DNA of 64,000 bases from NCBI GenBank assembly GCA_003255065.1, contig QAOA01005617.1:62001-126000 (forward strand), read 5' to 3'. The notes beneath the pieces are model-generated. The model made no database searches and had not been told where the DNA came from. It saw nothing but the letters and a program-made list of their open reading frames with translations. A program made the translations under genes and the position numbers. This DNA is from Cercis canadensis (Eukaryota > Streptophyta > Magnoliopsida > Fabales > Fabaceae). The first letter of the stretch is position 1. Every line of letters starts with the position of its first letter. This document shows positions 23,083-34,404 of the stretch, one piece after another.

Positions 23083-25720
23083 CTCCTCAATAGATGGAGC
23101 ATGCAGTATAGGGCAGCACCATGCAGCGAAAAAGCGACCCTCTCTATTCCATCCATAACTGAAGGCAACAAAGCAGCATTAACATGTAGCTTCATTAGTG
23201 GGGCAGCTGGTTGCACCCAACTAGAAGCTTGTCCTTGCGGTACCGGAGGCTGCACCACATGACCCCCCCCCCCCCCCCCCCCCCCCCCCCNNNTTATCTC
23301 CTCCCAAAGAGAACTTTTGTTATCCCATACTAGGTGAATAGGCAAGACAGATTTGCCCACTCTGACAGCATTACGACGCTGCCACAAAGAATAGCAACCC
23401 AGCACCATAAGCATTAAGTTGCGATCATCCCAACTTTGCATCTCCCTTATAAACCAGTCAACAAAGGTGTCCATCCCTGCAGCATTCAGCCCAAAATCAA
23501 CCTCCAAAGACTCCCACACCTCACGCACTTCAGGGCAAAGAAAGAGAGCATGTAGCAATGTTTCTTGATGCTCCAAACAAAGACCATAGTGGTTGGGTAA
23601 GCAAGTCCCCCGGGTTGTCAGCGCATGGGTTGTGGGCAAGATATTTTTACAACATCGCCAAAGAAAGTGCCGGTATTTATTTGGCAATTGTAGCTTCCAC
23701 ACTTTCTGCCAAACTGCATGCAAAGGCCTTGTGGACATATTGCATTTTTCTTTAACTAGCAACTGGTAAGTATATTTAACTGAGAGCACTCCATTCCTTG
23801 TACAATTCAAGTAAATAAAGTCACTATGGTCCCTTTCACTCACTGGTATACCATACACCAACCCAGCTTCCTCTGCATTAAAAACTAAAAACAAAAATTC
23901 CACATCCCATGCCTTGCTGTCCTGACGAAACAACTCGCTAACTGGGAGTACAGATAGCTCCATCGGCAAAGTAGATTGCACACAACAGTCCCCACCTCTT
24001 GGAATCCAAGGATCGCTGCCCATCACCATCGTCTCGCCATTCCCTATGCGAAACATCAAGCCTTGCTTAAGCACAGAAAATCCAGCCCTAACACTTCTCC
24101 AAGTATAAGATGGGTTATGTCCTAAGGGCGCATCCAAAAGGTTTGATTCTGGAAAGTAACGCGCTTTTAAGATGTGAGCCAATAACAAATCCAGATATTG
24201 GAGGAGTCGCCACCCTTGTTTAGCAAGCATGGCAAGGTTAAATTCCTCCAAATTCCGAAAACCCAGACCCTCATATTTTTTAGGAACCGCCATCTTTTCC
24301 CAGCTAATCCAATGCATTTTGGAAGCCTCTAAAGTACTACCCCACCAAAATTTGGCCATTAGCTGGTTTAATTCATAGCAAAGTGTTGTAGAGAGATGAA
24401 AACAACTCATCGTGGATGTAGGTATAGAAAGAGCAATGACATTGATCAAAATTTCCTTCCCAGCCTTAGAGAGAAGTTTTTCTTGCCACCCTTGAAGTCT
24501 TTTCCACACACACTCCTTTAAAGGCTTAAAAGAGAAATTTTTATTTCTACCCATCATGGTAGGTAACCCAAGGTATTTTTCATTAAAAGCCACCGAAGAG
24601 ATACCTAGGATCTGCATAATGCAAGTTCTATCCAAATTTTGACAATTAGGACTGAAGAAAATAGCAGATTTATCCATATTAATTTTTTGGCTTGAGCACT
24701 GTTCATTATCGACCAGTATAAGCTGAATTTCAATGCTCTCAGCCACAGAAGCCCGAGCAAAAATTAAACTATCATCTGCAAAAGATAAATGGGATATCGA
24801 AGGAGCATTCCTGCAAACCTTCACCCTTGATAATGCTTCATGAGCCTCTACATCATTTAATAAAGCACTCAAGCCCTCTTCACAGAGCACAAAAAGATAG
24901 GGGGACAATGGATCACCTTGACGAAACCCTCGATTAGGAAAAAATAATCCATGCTTCATACCATTTAGAATCACAGAGTATGAGATAGTAGATATACACG
25001 ACATGACCATGTTGACCCACCTCGCTGCAAAGCCCAATTTCTGCATCATGGCCTCCAAAAAACCCCACTCTACCCGATCATAAGCCTTACTCATGTCAAG
25101 CTTTAAAGCCATATAACCTTCATTCCCGAAGTGCTTGTTTTTTAGAGCATGTAAGAGCTCGTATGCAACCATCACATTATCAATAATTTGGAGATTTGGC
25201 ACAAAAGCACTTTGATTCAACGAAACCATGTCCGGGAGAACCAGCTTAAGCCTATTAGCTAACACTTTGGATATAATCTTGTGGAGAACATTACACAAAC
25301 TGATAGGCCAAAATTGGGTCATATTTGATGGCTTCTTTGTCTTTGGAATAAGAACAATGTGTGTGTAATTAATTTCATCAACAGGAGTCCATTATTCAAA
25401 AACCCCAGCACCACAGCCACAACATCAGGACCTACAACACTCCAATATCTTTGATAAAATAACACGGAAAAGCCATCAGGGCCCGGAGCCTTGGTGGCAG
25501 CCATCTGGAATACTGCACCCTTGACTTCTTCCTCAAAAAAAGGCCTTAATAAAAATTCATTCATACCATCTGTAACTCTAGAAGAAACAACATTGATAAC
25601 TGAAGAAAAATTAGAAGGATTAATAGATGAGAAAATATTTTTAAAATAATTGATAGCAACCTCACCCATATCTTCCTGCTTAGAATGCCAAACCCTCTCA
25701 TTATCCTGCAAATGTCTCAC
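23052..25720 (-). pseudogene. LINE ORF2 reverse transcriptase region
   Basis: Two overlapping frames (25720-25319 and 25322-23052). The first contains the RT entry motif 'ATKAPGPDGFSVLFYQ'. The long 756-codon frame gives the RT fingers and palm: 'VEWGFLEAMMQKLGF', 'NRGFRQGDPLSPYLF', the catalytic 'SFADDSLIFAR' and 'KYLGLPTMMGRNK'. A zf-RVT domain follows ('WKLQLPNKYRHFLWRC ... LPTTHAL'). The enzyme copies LINE RNA at nicked chromosomal DNA. A one-step frameshift near 25320 breaks the ORF. Near codon 685 the frame reads through the poly-C tract as a false glycine run, which is not real protein. Confidence 0.85.
23263..23293. other. Poly-C run of 28 bases followed by NNN
   Basis: The cytosine run at 23263-23290 ends in three ambiguous bases at 23291-23293, inside the LINE ORF2 between its zf-RVT and RNase H domains. 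It looks like a sequencing or assembly artefact whose true length is unknown. Confidence 0.8.
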
Positions 25721-25897
25721 ATGATTCCTTTTTTGCCTATTTGAAGCTCTTCTATGAAAGTATCTTGTGTTTCAGTCACCCTCCGTAAGCCACTGGACCC
25801 GAGATCGTTGTTTCCACGTCAGCTCTTCCCTCTTAAGAATTTCATTGAGCACATTTTGGAGAGATTTCACCTTTTGTAAATTTTCTTTGTTTAGTCT

Positions 25898-26838
25898 TTA
25901 GGACTTGGCAAGCTTTAATTGAGTTTGTAACTTCCTAACCTGCTTACCCACATGCCCAAATGTACTCTCATTCCACGCTTGTAAGCAAGCACTAGTGCCT
26001 CTCAATTTTTGTTGAATACGAGACATTGCTGGTCCATTGGGCACATCACACCAACTAGCACAAACTAAATTATCACAGTCCCCATGCCTAGTCCACATTT
26101 GTTCAAACCGAAACCACTTGGAGGGACGATGCACTAGGCTAACCGCATTGAGCACATGGACCATGATAGGGCAATGATCTGAGACACTAGCATCCAAGTG
26201 AACCACTTGGTTAAACTTGAACAGATTCGACCACCCCGAGGATGCAAAAGCCCTATCAAGCCTAACACGCAAATTAGCATCATTATTTCTTCTATTGCAC
26301 CATGTAAATTGATTATCTTAGTAACCTAAGTCTTGGAGAAATTGACTGCCTCCCAAAATTGACGCATCTAACTCTCTGGTCTCCCCACTCTGCTACACTG
26401 CTCACTACTGTGGAGAACTTCATTAAAATCCCCAAGCACCAACCAGTTTGATTGAACAATACTTTTTAGAGACATAAGTGTGTGCCAACCTCGATGCCTT
26501 AAGTGAGTAACAGGATCACCATAATAACCAGTTAGTCTCCAATCCCCTATCTCCTCATCTCCCACCATGACATCAATATGGTAGTGAGAATAAGATAAAA
26601 GAGTCACCACAACATCATTACTCCAAAGCATACCCAACCCCCAACATCTCCCCTGACAAGTATCCCCAAACCCACTGGAATAACCCATTCGACGTTTAAA
26701 GTTATCCCACTCACCCCCAGTCAACTTTGTCTCACACACAAACACCACCTTGGGACCTTGTTGCCTTATTAAAAGGCTCAGAGCACGAATTGCACGTGGG
26801 TTCCCAAGCCCACGACAATTCCAACTTAAGATTTTCAT
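25898..26838 (-). pseudogene. LINE ORF2 endonuclease region
   Basis: The ORF2 start (ATG at 26838, 53 bp after the ORF1 stop) encodes an APE-type endonuclease: 'ILSWNCRGLGNPRAIRAL' with catalytic Asn, 'VFVCETKL' with catalytic Glu, 'LVLGDFNEVL' with the Asp-Phe-Asn motif, and, after a break near 26370-26275, 'RVRLDRAFAS' and 'SVSDHCPIMVH' with the catalytic Asp-His. It nicks target DNA to prime reverse transcription. All catalytic residues remain. At least one frameshift or stop divides it from the second half, and more separate it from the RT frame. Confidence 0.8.
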
Positions 26839-26891
26839 GGCTCTTGGCGGGACTACCTAGCAGTCTCCGCCTCAACAAAAGAGATGTTACA

Positions 26892-28231
26892 CTAACCAGA
26901 CACTCTAATCTTTTTCTCCAAACTAGCTTCTTCTCTTACTAGCAACACCAATTCAACATACCCAACCAGCCTCTTTCTCTTACCCCCATCACGCATTGCT
27001 ATCCCACTGGTTCCCTTCCCTTCCCTTGCCACTCTCTTCCATTTTTTCTCCATTGGAACACTAGCTAGAGGTGGAAACGTCCTCGGGGGCACAACACAAG
27101 GCATTGTTTTGATCACTACCTTTCCATCTTGTGGTTGTACAACCACAGTAGAATGAGGAAAAGACTCAGTCACCTTATAACCTCCCTCGGTGCCGTCAGT
27201 AGTAGAAAACTGACCATCTACCTCCTCCCCTTCTGGCACCGTTACATCCAACCTGTGAACTAAGTCCCCATGTGGATCCTGATGTTGCCCACCTTGGGTT
27301 AGAGGAGGGGATACAAAGTCCCCCCCTTCCCCAATCCCTTTTTCGTTAATGCCCACATGGTCTCCTTTATGCATGCCACCCATTGGCAAATTTTCCAAAA
27401 TAGAGGATAAGTTGGTTACCTGTGCATGAGTCACCACGCGTGTGGTCCAGTTGAGTAACACGTGTTACATGCACAGGTTTTGATCTCTCACCCATCTCAA
27501 AAGTTCCCTCCACTCTACGTCCGTTTGATCAGCTCGAAGCCAAGGTCATCGCTTCTTATCCTTCACCACACTATGCTCTTCATCATCTAATAGACTCGAG
27601 CAAATCTTATCATCATGATCGAGTATGCCACAATAGTAGCAGAATTATGGAACATGCTTGTACTTGAAGTCCACCCAAACCGAGTTGTCTCATGTAATGG
27701 CTAGCTGCACCCATGTTTAAGGGGAGATGACACAACCACCATTATCAGCACCTTCAGAATTAGCCCCACAGAACCAGTTACCTGAAACTACCCCACATCA
27801 AGAACCTTACCCAATTTGCTACCTATTTTGCTTCCCATGACAGAAGTTTGATAATGAATAGGTAACCCCCAAACTTGCACCCATAGGGTAACTTCATTCA
27901 AAACCATTGAACAGATATCCACCTCACGTTGCCACCATTGCACCAGTAAGAAACAATTTTTATAGATCCACGGATTACCCTTCAAGACTCATCTTAAGCT
28001 TCGCTCATCATCAAAGAAAAGCTGAAAAATCTTTGGTTTGAGTTCAACTACTCTAAAACCTTTGGGGTTGCCCCAAATACCATTTAGAACCGCTTGCAGT
28101 ACACCACACACCACAGGTTTTTCTGTAACCACCCGCCCTACTAAGCTTAGCGAGCAAAGTTGCACCCCTGCCTCCACATCAGCTTTGTCGATAACAAGGA
28201 CCTCTTCCTCCTCAACCTATCGTCCTTCCAT
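26892..28231 (-). pseudogene. LINE ORF1 (DUF4283 and CCHC zinc knuckle)
   Basis: The first part (about 28231-27780) matches the plant LINE DUF4283 domain: 'LSLVGRVVTEKPV', 'WGNPKGFRVVEL' and, after a frameshift near 27985, 'VQVWGLPIHYQT'. A zinc knuckle of form CX2CX4HX4C ('CYYCGILDHDDKIC') lies near 27640-27600. The last 190 codons (27461-26892) are a low-complexity tail. ORF1 proteins bind element RNA in ribonucleoprotein particles. There is a stop four codons after the ATG and several frame changes, so it is not expressed as one protein. Confidence 0.7.
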
Positions 28232-28464
28232 CGCCGCTAGCAATCACCCTCACCTCTAGCAAACAACCCCCAAACAATAACCACCCAGATAAGAGAACAA
28301 AAGAACTCTCCAACAACCAAGGTCTAGAGAAAAAAGAGTGTAGAGATGCACCAGCAAACTAAGTGACGAACACCACCGGCGGCTCTACACCAGGGAAACC
28401 CTAGGAGAGAAGTTAGTTACGAGATTTTCAATTCATCATTTTTGCTATTGAAACTTGGTTATGA

Positions 28465-28480
28465 GATATAGGGGTAGTTT
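28465..28480. repeat. LINE target-site duplication, right copy
   Basis: Exact copy of the 16 bases at 22721-22736; it marks the LINE 5' end. Confidence 0.85.
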
Positions 28481-28907
28481 TGAATCTAAATATTTGGAAT
28501 TGTCAATTTTTATATTTAAACTTCCATACATAACGATTTAATTAAAATATTTATATATTTATTACAATGTTTGGATTCTGACAAACTCGCAAACACCTAG
28601 AACTAATAGAAAACATTATGACATTGATGGACATATATGATATGCATGATGGATTAGTTCTAGGTCCTATTTCTCATGATTTTATACTATAAGAGTTATT
28701 ATTTTATTTTTCTTATGTAATCTATATAATTATAAAGGTAGTAGGGTTATTTAAATTTCAAAATAAGGGAATTGTTTTGAAAGGTCATACTAACTTACTC
28801 AATTTGGATCTAGTCATATTAGGTTAACATGACAATATCATGTTAGTCAAATACTAGCTACTTACACTCCTTAAAATCATGTCAATAGCCTAGAGAGAGC
28901 CATGCCA
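28481..28907. other. Between the LINE and the second CACTA element; nothing recognised
   Basis: AT-rich DNA without open frames of interest or repeat termini. Confidence 0.4.
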
Positions 28908-29954
28908 CACTACAAGGAAAACTTATTTTTCTCACAGACACAAAATCTATGAGAACTTCTCATGAAAAAATCAGATTTTGTCACTGTCACAATGTACCCG
29001 AAAGTCGCTACAATGCAGATAGCGAAATAAAAAGAGATTTAGTTTTCAAAATGAAAACTCTGGAGTCACCACCAATTGTATTAAGAAAGCGGGGAACAAT
29101 TGGAAAACCCCCTTTTTAATTAATTAAAAGAAACAAAGGTCTGCGAATCAGAGAGGGTTCGGGAGTCTGTTTATGTTGTAGGGAAGGTGTTAGGCACCCC
29201 ACAGCATCCGTCTAAAGACGGTTACCCTAAATTAGTTGTGAGAACAGAATATGGTAAAAAATGTGCATTTTATTTATCCCAGAATAATAAATTGTTACAA
29301 GAATATCTAATGAAAATAAAACAAAGAAAATTAAATGTGCAATGCATGAATTATCTATCGGGACCTAAATCCTTCCACCCCTTCATCGCATGAAGCGACC
29401 GTCCAGGGTGGCGCTACCTTCACCTAGATCGGATAGAGAAAGGCATCCTATATAGGACTGACTCGCCCTATCCTCCCATGATAAGTGAAAGGGTATGCGG
29501 ATACTATGCGACACATGTATACTTTTTATATGCAGTGCAAATGCATGATTTTAAATATTACAAAACTTGTCTCAAAATCTAAGTACCGAGAAATTTTAAT
29601 TTACATCAAAAAAATAACATAAAAGATAAAACATCATTCTTGCTCCAAGCTTGCGGCGAGGTATCTTCCTGTTGGGCTTTTCGATTTGTTCATACTCACA
29701 AATACCATGAGTTGTATCCGAGGATGCTCATGAATACACCAAAACATAAGTTATGCAAGACTTAGAAGAAATCTATCTAATTGACTTACACATTTAAACT
29801 CCATATGCCTCAAAAGGAATAACACAACATCAACCAAAAATGCACATTCAAACCCTAAACACCCCTTGGAATAGTGCACACAATGCATGAGAACTAACCT
29901 AGTGAATAGCTTCCAAAATAATTAAAAAAATGTAAGTAATAAGCCCCGAACAGA

Positions 29955-30500
29955 ACCTTAAACAATCGACAAGAAATGAAAAAATTATGAAAATTTCAAA
30001 ATTGAAGATAGACATCTTATGATTCAAAAGAAACAAGAAACACTTAAATCGGGGCTCTATAGCTCTAGAAAGAATCAAAAAAACCACCAGCTGTCAGAGA
30101 AAATCAACTAAACTGACAAAGCAGAAAAATAGCCAACTTTAAATGCGAACTGGGGGCAAAGTAGATATGAAAAAAATCTGAAAAATATACAAAATGAATA
30201 CATACATCTTACGATTCTAAAGAGATAAGAATCATGCAATTCAGAGTTGTATAACTCCAGAAAGAAATAAAAAGCTACATGCTGCCAGAGAAGATCAAAA
30301 GTCTTGACAGAGCAGAAAAACAGCCAACTTTAAATGCAAACTGGGAGCGAAGTACACACACATGGAAAAAATCGGAAGAAATACAAAAAATGAAGATATG
30401 TGTCTCCCAGTTCTAATGAGACCAACATCACTTTATTCTGAGCTCTGAAACTCTAGAAATAAATCAAACACTGAGTGCTACCAGCAAGAACTGATAACAG
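29955..30500 (-). repeat. Three tandem ~187-bp units inside the solo LTR
   Basis: The block around 'GCCAACTTTAAATGC' recurs at 30133 and 30320, each with the same neighbouring segments (a 'tctagaaagaa' type and a 'cagagaaaatcaa' type). The same unit, in the other orientation, is repeated three to four times in the LTRs at 45281 and 49239. Confidence 0.65.
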
Positions 30501-31259
30501 AGAAAATGGCTTATGCAAGTGATTCTTTCATGATAAAAGAGAATGCAAGTTGACTCTCTATGGGAGAAACACTACCATGCAACAATTTTCATGCTTAATG
30601 TGTTAAGTGCAAATCAAAATTGAGCAATTGAGCACAATAGCTAATGAGGGCAGCAAGGAAATAAGATGTTCAAGCAAAGAAAAATCTGGGCAACAAGAAA
30701 CAAAGTTAATATGCTTGGCTAGGGAAAACAAGAGAAGGCAGCAAGATGCACAGGCTAACAAAATAATTTAAACCAAAATAGGGCAGGAATTAAGCTATGG
30801 AACAAGAAGAAACTAAGTTAGATTCAAAACAGGGTACCAAGGATTTAAAAGAGAGCAAAAATTTGGCAAAGATTATCCCAACAAAAGGCTATAATCAAGC
30901 AATTTCCAAGCTAATTAGGGTTGGTACAGCAGCAATTATGCCCAGAAAAATCTAGCATGCATGAAAGGGGCTTTAACAACATTCAAACATTCAAGTTTTC
31001 ACATGAAGGTTCAGCCATCACTTAATTAACCCAAAAACTTTTCTAAACCGATTAATGGAAGCACAAATGACCTAGGAACATAAACATCAACCGAATATGG
31101 ACATCGAAGAACCAAATGACCAAAGTTCATCAAGATTAAGGGGCAACTAGAGCAGAAAATTTCCAGAAAAACATAAACAGCCTAGAATTGTAATTAAGCA
31201 AAAATCTATGAACATTTCATCCAGATTATCTCAATTGATCAACAATCCAACATTAAATC

Positions 31260-31650
31260 AGCCTAATCCACTAAAATCAAGTAAGAACATAATAGAACAA
31301 CTCAAGAACACCAAGAATGAAACAGGGCAACAACAAGAACATAGCCCATAATTTTTTTAATTTTCGGATTTAGGAAGGAAGAGCAAAGAAACAACAAAGA
31401 ATCAAAGGAACAAGATGAATCAACAAAAGAAATTGACCAAATCAATCCAAGAACACCAAGAACAAAACAGGGCAGCATCAAGAACACAGCCTAGAAATTT
31501 TTAATTTTCGGATTTAGGGAGAAAAAACAAGGAAACAACAAGAAAATCAAAGGAACAAGATGAATCAAACAAAAGAAAATGACCAAGTAAGTCCAAGAAC
31601 ACCAAAAATGAAACAGGGCAACAACAATAACATTAAGAAAATCAAAGAAA
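31260..31650. repeat. Tandem ~125-bp units inside the solo LTR
   Basis: Segments containing 'TAATTTTCGGATTTAGG' and 'CCAAGAACACCAA' recur about every 125-140 bp, with roughly three imperfect copies. Confidence 0.55.
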
Positions 31651-32303
31651 ATAAAAGGGATCATTAACCTTACTTGGTTTTTGTTCTAGTCTTGATTCTT
31701 CCCCTTTGATTTTTGCTACTCCTTTTGCTGAATGTCTTCTTATTGCTGTTTAGTTCTTGCTCTCTCTCTCTCAAAGTAACCATTTTTGCTTTTCCTCTAT
31801 GCTGAATGCTCTTTCCTCCCCCTTTGCTCTCCCTTGTACGTATATATCTTTCTTTTGTTGCTCAATTCCTATTTTTTCCCCCATGTAACTGCTGCCCAGC
31901 CTTTTTCTTCTTTATTTTATTTGCTTTATTTATTTAGTTACTTAGTTATTTGCTTAAAAAATGATAAATCAAAGATTGGACCAATGGGGAGAGAAGGAAA
32001 TCTATTCATTGCTTTCCTATTGGCTCCTTTACATCCAATGATGCCAAAAATAAATTTACAAAATATATTTATATGCTTTTATCAATTATTTACATAATTA
32101 AGAAAAATAACAAAAATGGAACAAGTGGGCTTAAATAAAAATGGGCTTGGTGAAACAATGGATTAGGCTTAGGTTTTTTTTTTTATTTTTATTGTAAAAG
32201 CCCAAACAAATAAAAAAAACTAATTAAAAATTTAATTTATCTTCAATTTTTCTTAAATATATTTTTAACTATTAAAAGACCCAGACAAAATACGGTGTCT
32301 ACA

Positions 32304-32590
32304 GTCATGGCATTTGAAAATGTAGGAATTTTTCACGGAATTTCTCACGGAATATAAGTATGTGAGAAATTTCTATAAGAAAATTCGAGAGTACATGTCA
32401 TGTATGTTTCTCACGGACAGTTTGTCCGTGAGAAATAGGAACGCACAATTTTTGGATGAGATTTCTCATGGATTTTATCCATGAGAATCCAAAAGCACTG
32501 TTTCACTAGAGGTGTGAAATTTAGGCGGGTTTTTCTCATGGACTTTTTTGTGAAAAATTCCGTGAGAAATCTAGAAATTTATGGCACCCC
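32304..32590. repeat. Subterminal repeats of the second CACTA element
   Basis: Repeated TTTCTCACGGA/TCCGTGAGAAA and ATGAGAA motifs in both orientations, resuming directly after the solo LTR. The repeats share vocabulary with 28930-28985 on its other side. Confidence 0.6.
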
Positions 32591-33301
32591 CGAGATTCAT
32601 CTTCCTCATTTGGAAGTTAGAAAAAAATACTCTCTCTCGGCGATTTCTCTCCGGCAACGGATTTGGGCGGCGGTTTCCGGCGATTTGAGGGCGTTTTCTA
32701 GCGTGTGTGGGCAATCTACTTCTCCTTTTGAAGCGTTGGAGTTGAGGTATGCCATTTTTCTCCTATTTTCTCTCCAAATTTCTCTTCTATTTTCTTTCTC
32801 AATGAGGTTGTAGATGGGTATTTGATGAATTATAAACTTGATAATGGTTTGGTTAATGAGTTTGCCTTTGATGTTGAATTTGAATTTCAATGTTAAAATG
32901 GGAGTAGTTTTGGATTTTTTTTTTAAAATTGTTTGAGGGCTTTTGATGTATGATATATGTAGAGGGTTTTGATGATTTTTTGTTATTTTTTTGAATTAGT
33001 ATGGATGAATTTTAATTTTGTGGGATTTAGAGAGTAATTTATTAAATTAAATTATGTGTGAAATTGTTAAAATTTTGAGAACTTTATTTGGGGCTATTGT
33101 TGTATGTTATATGTAAATTATTTGTATAATTTTGTTTGAATTTTTTCATATGATTTTGTGGTTATTCAATAATGTGATGGAGGATATGTTGGATAGTAAT
33201 TTATTTATAATGATATATGGATTGTGAGCATTTGATATACTGAAAACTTCTAGAATTAATATACTTTAGAGTTATATATGATAAGTTAGTTAGGTTAACT
33301 T
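32591..33301. other. Leader region of the second CACTA element
   Basis: AT-rich and without a conserved frame. It lies between the subterminal array and the TNPD exon, so it probably holds promoter, 5' UTR and intron sequence. Confidence 0.35.
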
Positions 33302-33320
33302 AGAAACCCGTTTGAGAGTG
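33302..33320. repeat. Target-site duplication of the short LINE, left copy
   Basis: agaaacccgtttgagagtg, repeated without mismatch at 33658-33676. Confidence 0.85.
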
Positions 33321-33657
33321 GACTCTAAGTGTTGAATCCAACTTCTGCGTACTGGCAGCAACAGGCTTCATCCCTGTTTTAACTTGATACAAGAAATCCG
33401 TGACTTGAAGCTTTGTGGCTGGGATTTTACTTTTAAGCATGTTTTTAGAGAATGCAACAGATGTGCTGATGCTTTAGCCAAGAAGGGCCACGTTGCTCCT
33501 TTTGATGTTACCAATTTTTTTTATCGCCCCCTGTATTTAAGGGATCTTCTTTTTGAGGACTCTATGGGTGTTTCTCTGCCCAGATTAGTCCCTCTGTAAC
33601 TTCTTTTGTTTTTCTTTCTGTTGGGCTTTTGCCCCGTTGGTTAACCAAAAAAAAAAA
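33321..33657 (+). mobile_element. 5'-truncated LINE insertion (337 bp) with poly-A tail
   Basis: Bracketed by a perfect 19-bp duplication and ending in an 11-base A run. Its only coding content is the end of an RNase H domain (frame 33384-33599): 'WDFTFKHVFRECNRCADALA', the terminal motif of plant LINE ORF2, followed by a stop and a short 3' UTR. A canonical abortive target-primed reverse transcription product. The sequence differs from the large LINE at 22737, so it is another family. Confidence 0.85.
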
Positions 33658-33676
33658 AGAAACCCGTTTGAGAGTG
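33658..33676. repeat. Target-site duplication of the short LINE, right copy
   Basis: Perfect copy of 33302-33320, directly after the A run. Confidence 0.85.
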
Positions 33677-34041
33677 AATCGCGTAAGATTAACTCTTGGA
33701 TAGTCCTCGATTTTGGGACTATTCTTGAAGTAGTTGTTCCACTAATAGGACTATATATAGAGCTTTGGAAGCAAGTAGGTCAATTAAATTTCGGAACACC
33801 TCTCTTTTGTTTCTCTGGGTACATATTTATGCTGGTTGAACAACATAATTCGTATACTTGGAGAACCATGGGGAGCTGCTGCCGAAATTTTGTTGATCTA
33901 TTTGGTCCCTATAAGCTTCTACTAGTGGTGGAACAAACTTCAAGAATGAGATACAAGCCATATCCGGAGTAGAACTTAGTACCTTCAAAGCATTGTAGGA
34001 AAATATTAACAACTTCAATTTGTTTTGAATATTGAAGGAAT

Positions 34042-34404
34042 ATGGAGATCCCTGAATATCATCGTTGGATGTATGAGAGACTTGTTCCAAATAGTAAGAT
34101 TGTTAGAGATGAGTTTTATGCTGGTGTTGAGGAATTTATTGACTTTGCAAGTCAAATTGATGTGTATATTCTAGTAAGGATGTTCAGATGCCCATATGTG
34201 AAGTGCAAATGCCATAAGTTTCGTACACCGGATGAAATAAGGATGTACCTATACTATACACGAAAAACTTCATGGAAGATTACTATTATTGGGATAATCA
34301 TGGAGAGGTCCATCCAGCCATTGTCCTAATGCATGTTGAAAACCGGTATATCCCTTGGTATGAGCATATAGTTATGGATGTTGCTGGCCCTTCTTTCAAA
34401 TATA
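34042..34404 (+). pseudogene. CACTA TNPD transposase N-terminal domain fragment
   Basis: Encodes the transposase-associated domain found at the N-terminus of plant En/Spm TNPD proteins: 'HRWMYERLVPNSKIVRDEF' with the Trp-Met-Tyr start, 'GVEEFIDFA', and the cysteine motif 'FRCPYVKCKCHKFRT' then 'RMYLYY'. After a frameshift near 34275 the family's 'YYYWDNHGE' motif can be read in another frame. The domain precedes the DDE transposase core, which is absent because the element is cut at about 34404. Confidence 0.65.

Larger units (their letters stand above)
22737..28464 (-). mobile_element. Near full-length L1-clade LINE retrotransposon
   Basis: A 5.7-kb non-LTR element on the minus strand. From its 5' end (right) it has a short leader, ORF1 (DUF4283 plus zinc knuckle), ORF2 with apurinic endonuclease, reverse transcriptase, zf-RVT and a C-terminal RNase H domain, then a poly-A tail (seen as T residues at 22734-22741). 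A 16-bp target-site duplication brackets it, so the right boundary is the true 5' end. Frameshifts and stops in both ORFs show that it is dead, but it is less decayed than neighbouring elements. Confidence 0.85.
28993..32303 (-). repeat. Solo LTR of a Tat-type gypsy element, 3.3 kb
   Basis: Read on the minus strand it begins TGTAGACACCGTATTTTG at 32303 and ends TTCGGGTACA at 28993. It is homologous along its length to the LTRs at 37021 and 48331, for example in the shared segment with 'GGGGAACAATTGGAAAAC' (29092-29109) and the 'AGGGTGGCGCTACCTTCACC' segment (29406-29425). No internal region or second LTR is adjacent, so it is a solo LTR left by recombination, inside the second CACTA element. 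Flanks gtcac/gtcat are similar but not a clean 5-bp duplication. Confidence 0.7.
28908..34404 (+). mobile_element. Second CACTA transposon, split and 3'-truncated
   Basis: The left terminus is CACTACAAGGAAAAC at 28908. Subterminal motifs of the type TTTCTCACGGA and TCCGTGAGAAA occur just inside it and, more strongly, at 32310-32590, where they resume after a 3.3-kb solo LTR (28993-32303). A TNPD-type N-terminal exon follows at 34042. Homology ends at about 34404, where an unrelated gypsy RT begins, so the 3' part with the transposase core and right terminus is gone. The repeat motif differs from that of the first CACTA element, so the two belong to different families. Confidence 0.65.

Noticed and set aside
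23222-23290. Glycine-rich protein segment in the long minus-strand frame
   Set aside because: It is translation of a poly-C run next to ambiguous bases, so an artefact.
28986-32308. Target-site duplication gtcac/gtcat for the solo LTR
   Set aside because: One mismatch and two extra bases between repeat and LTR end; not clean enough to claim.
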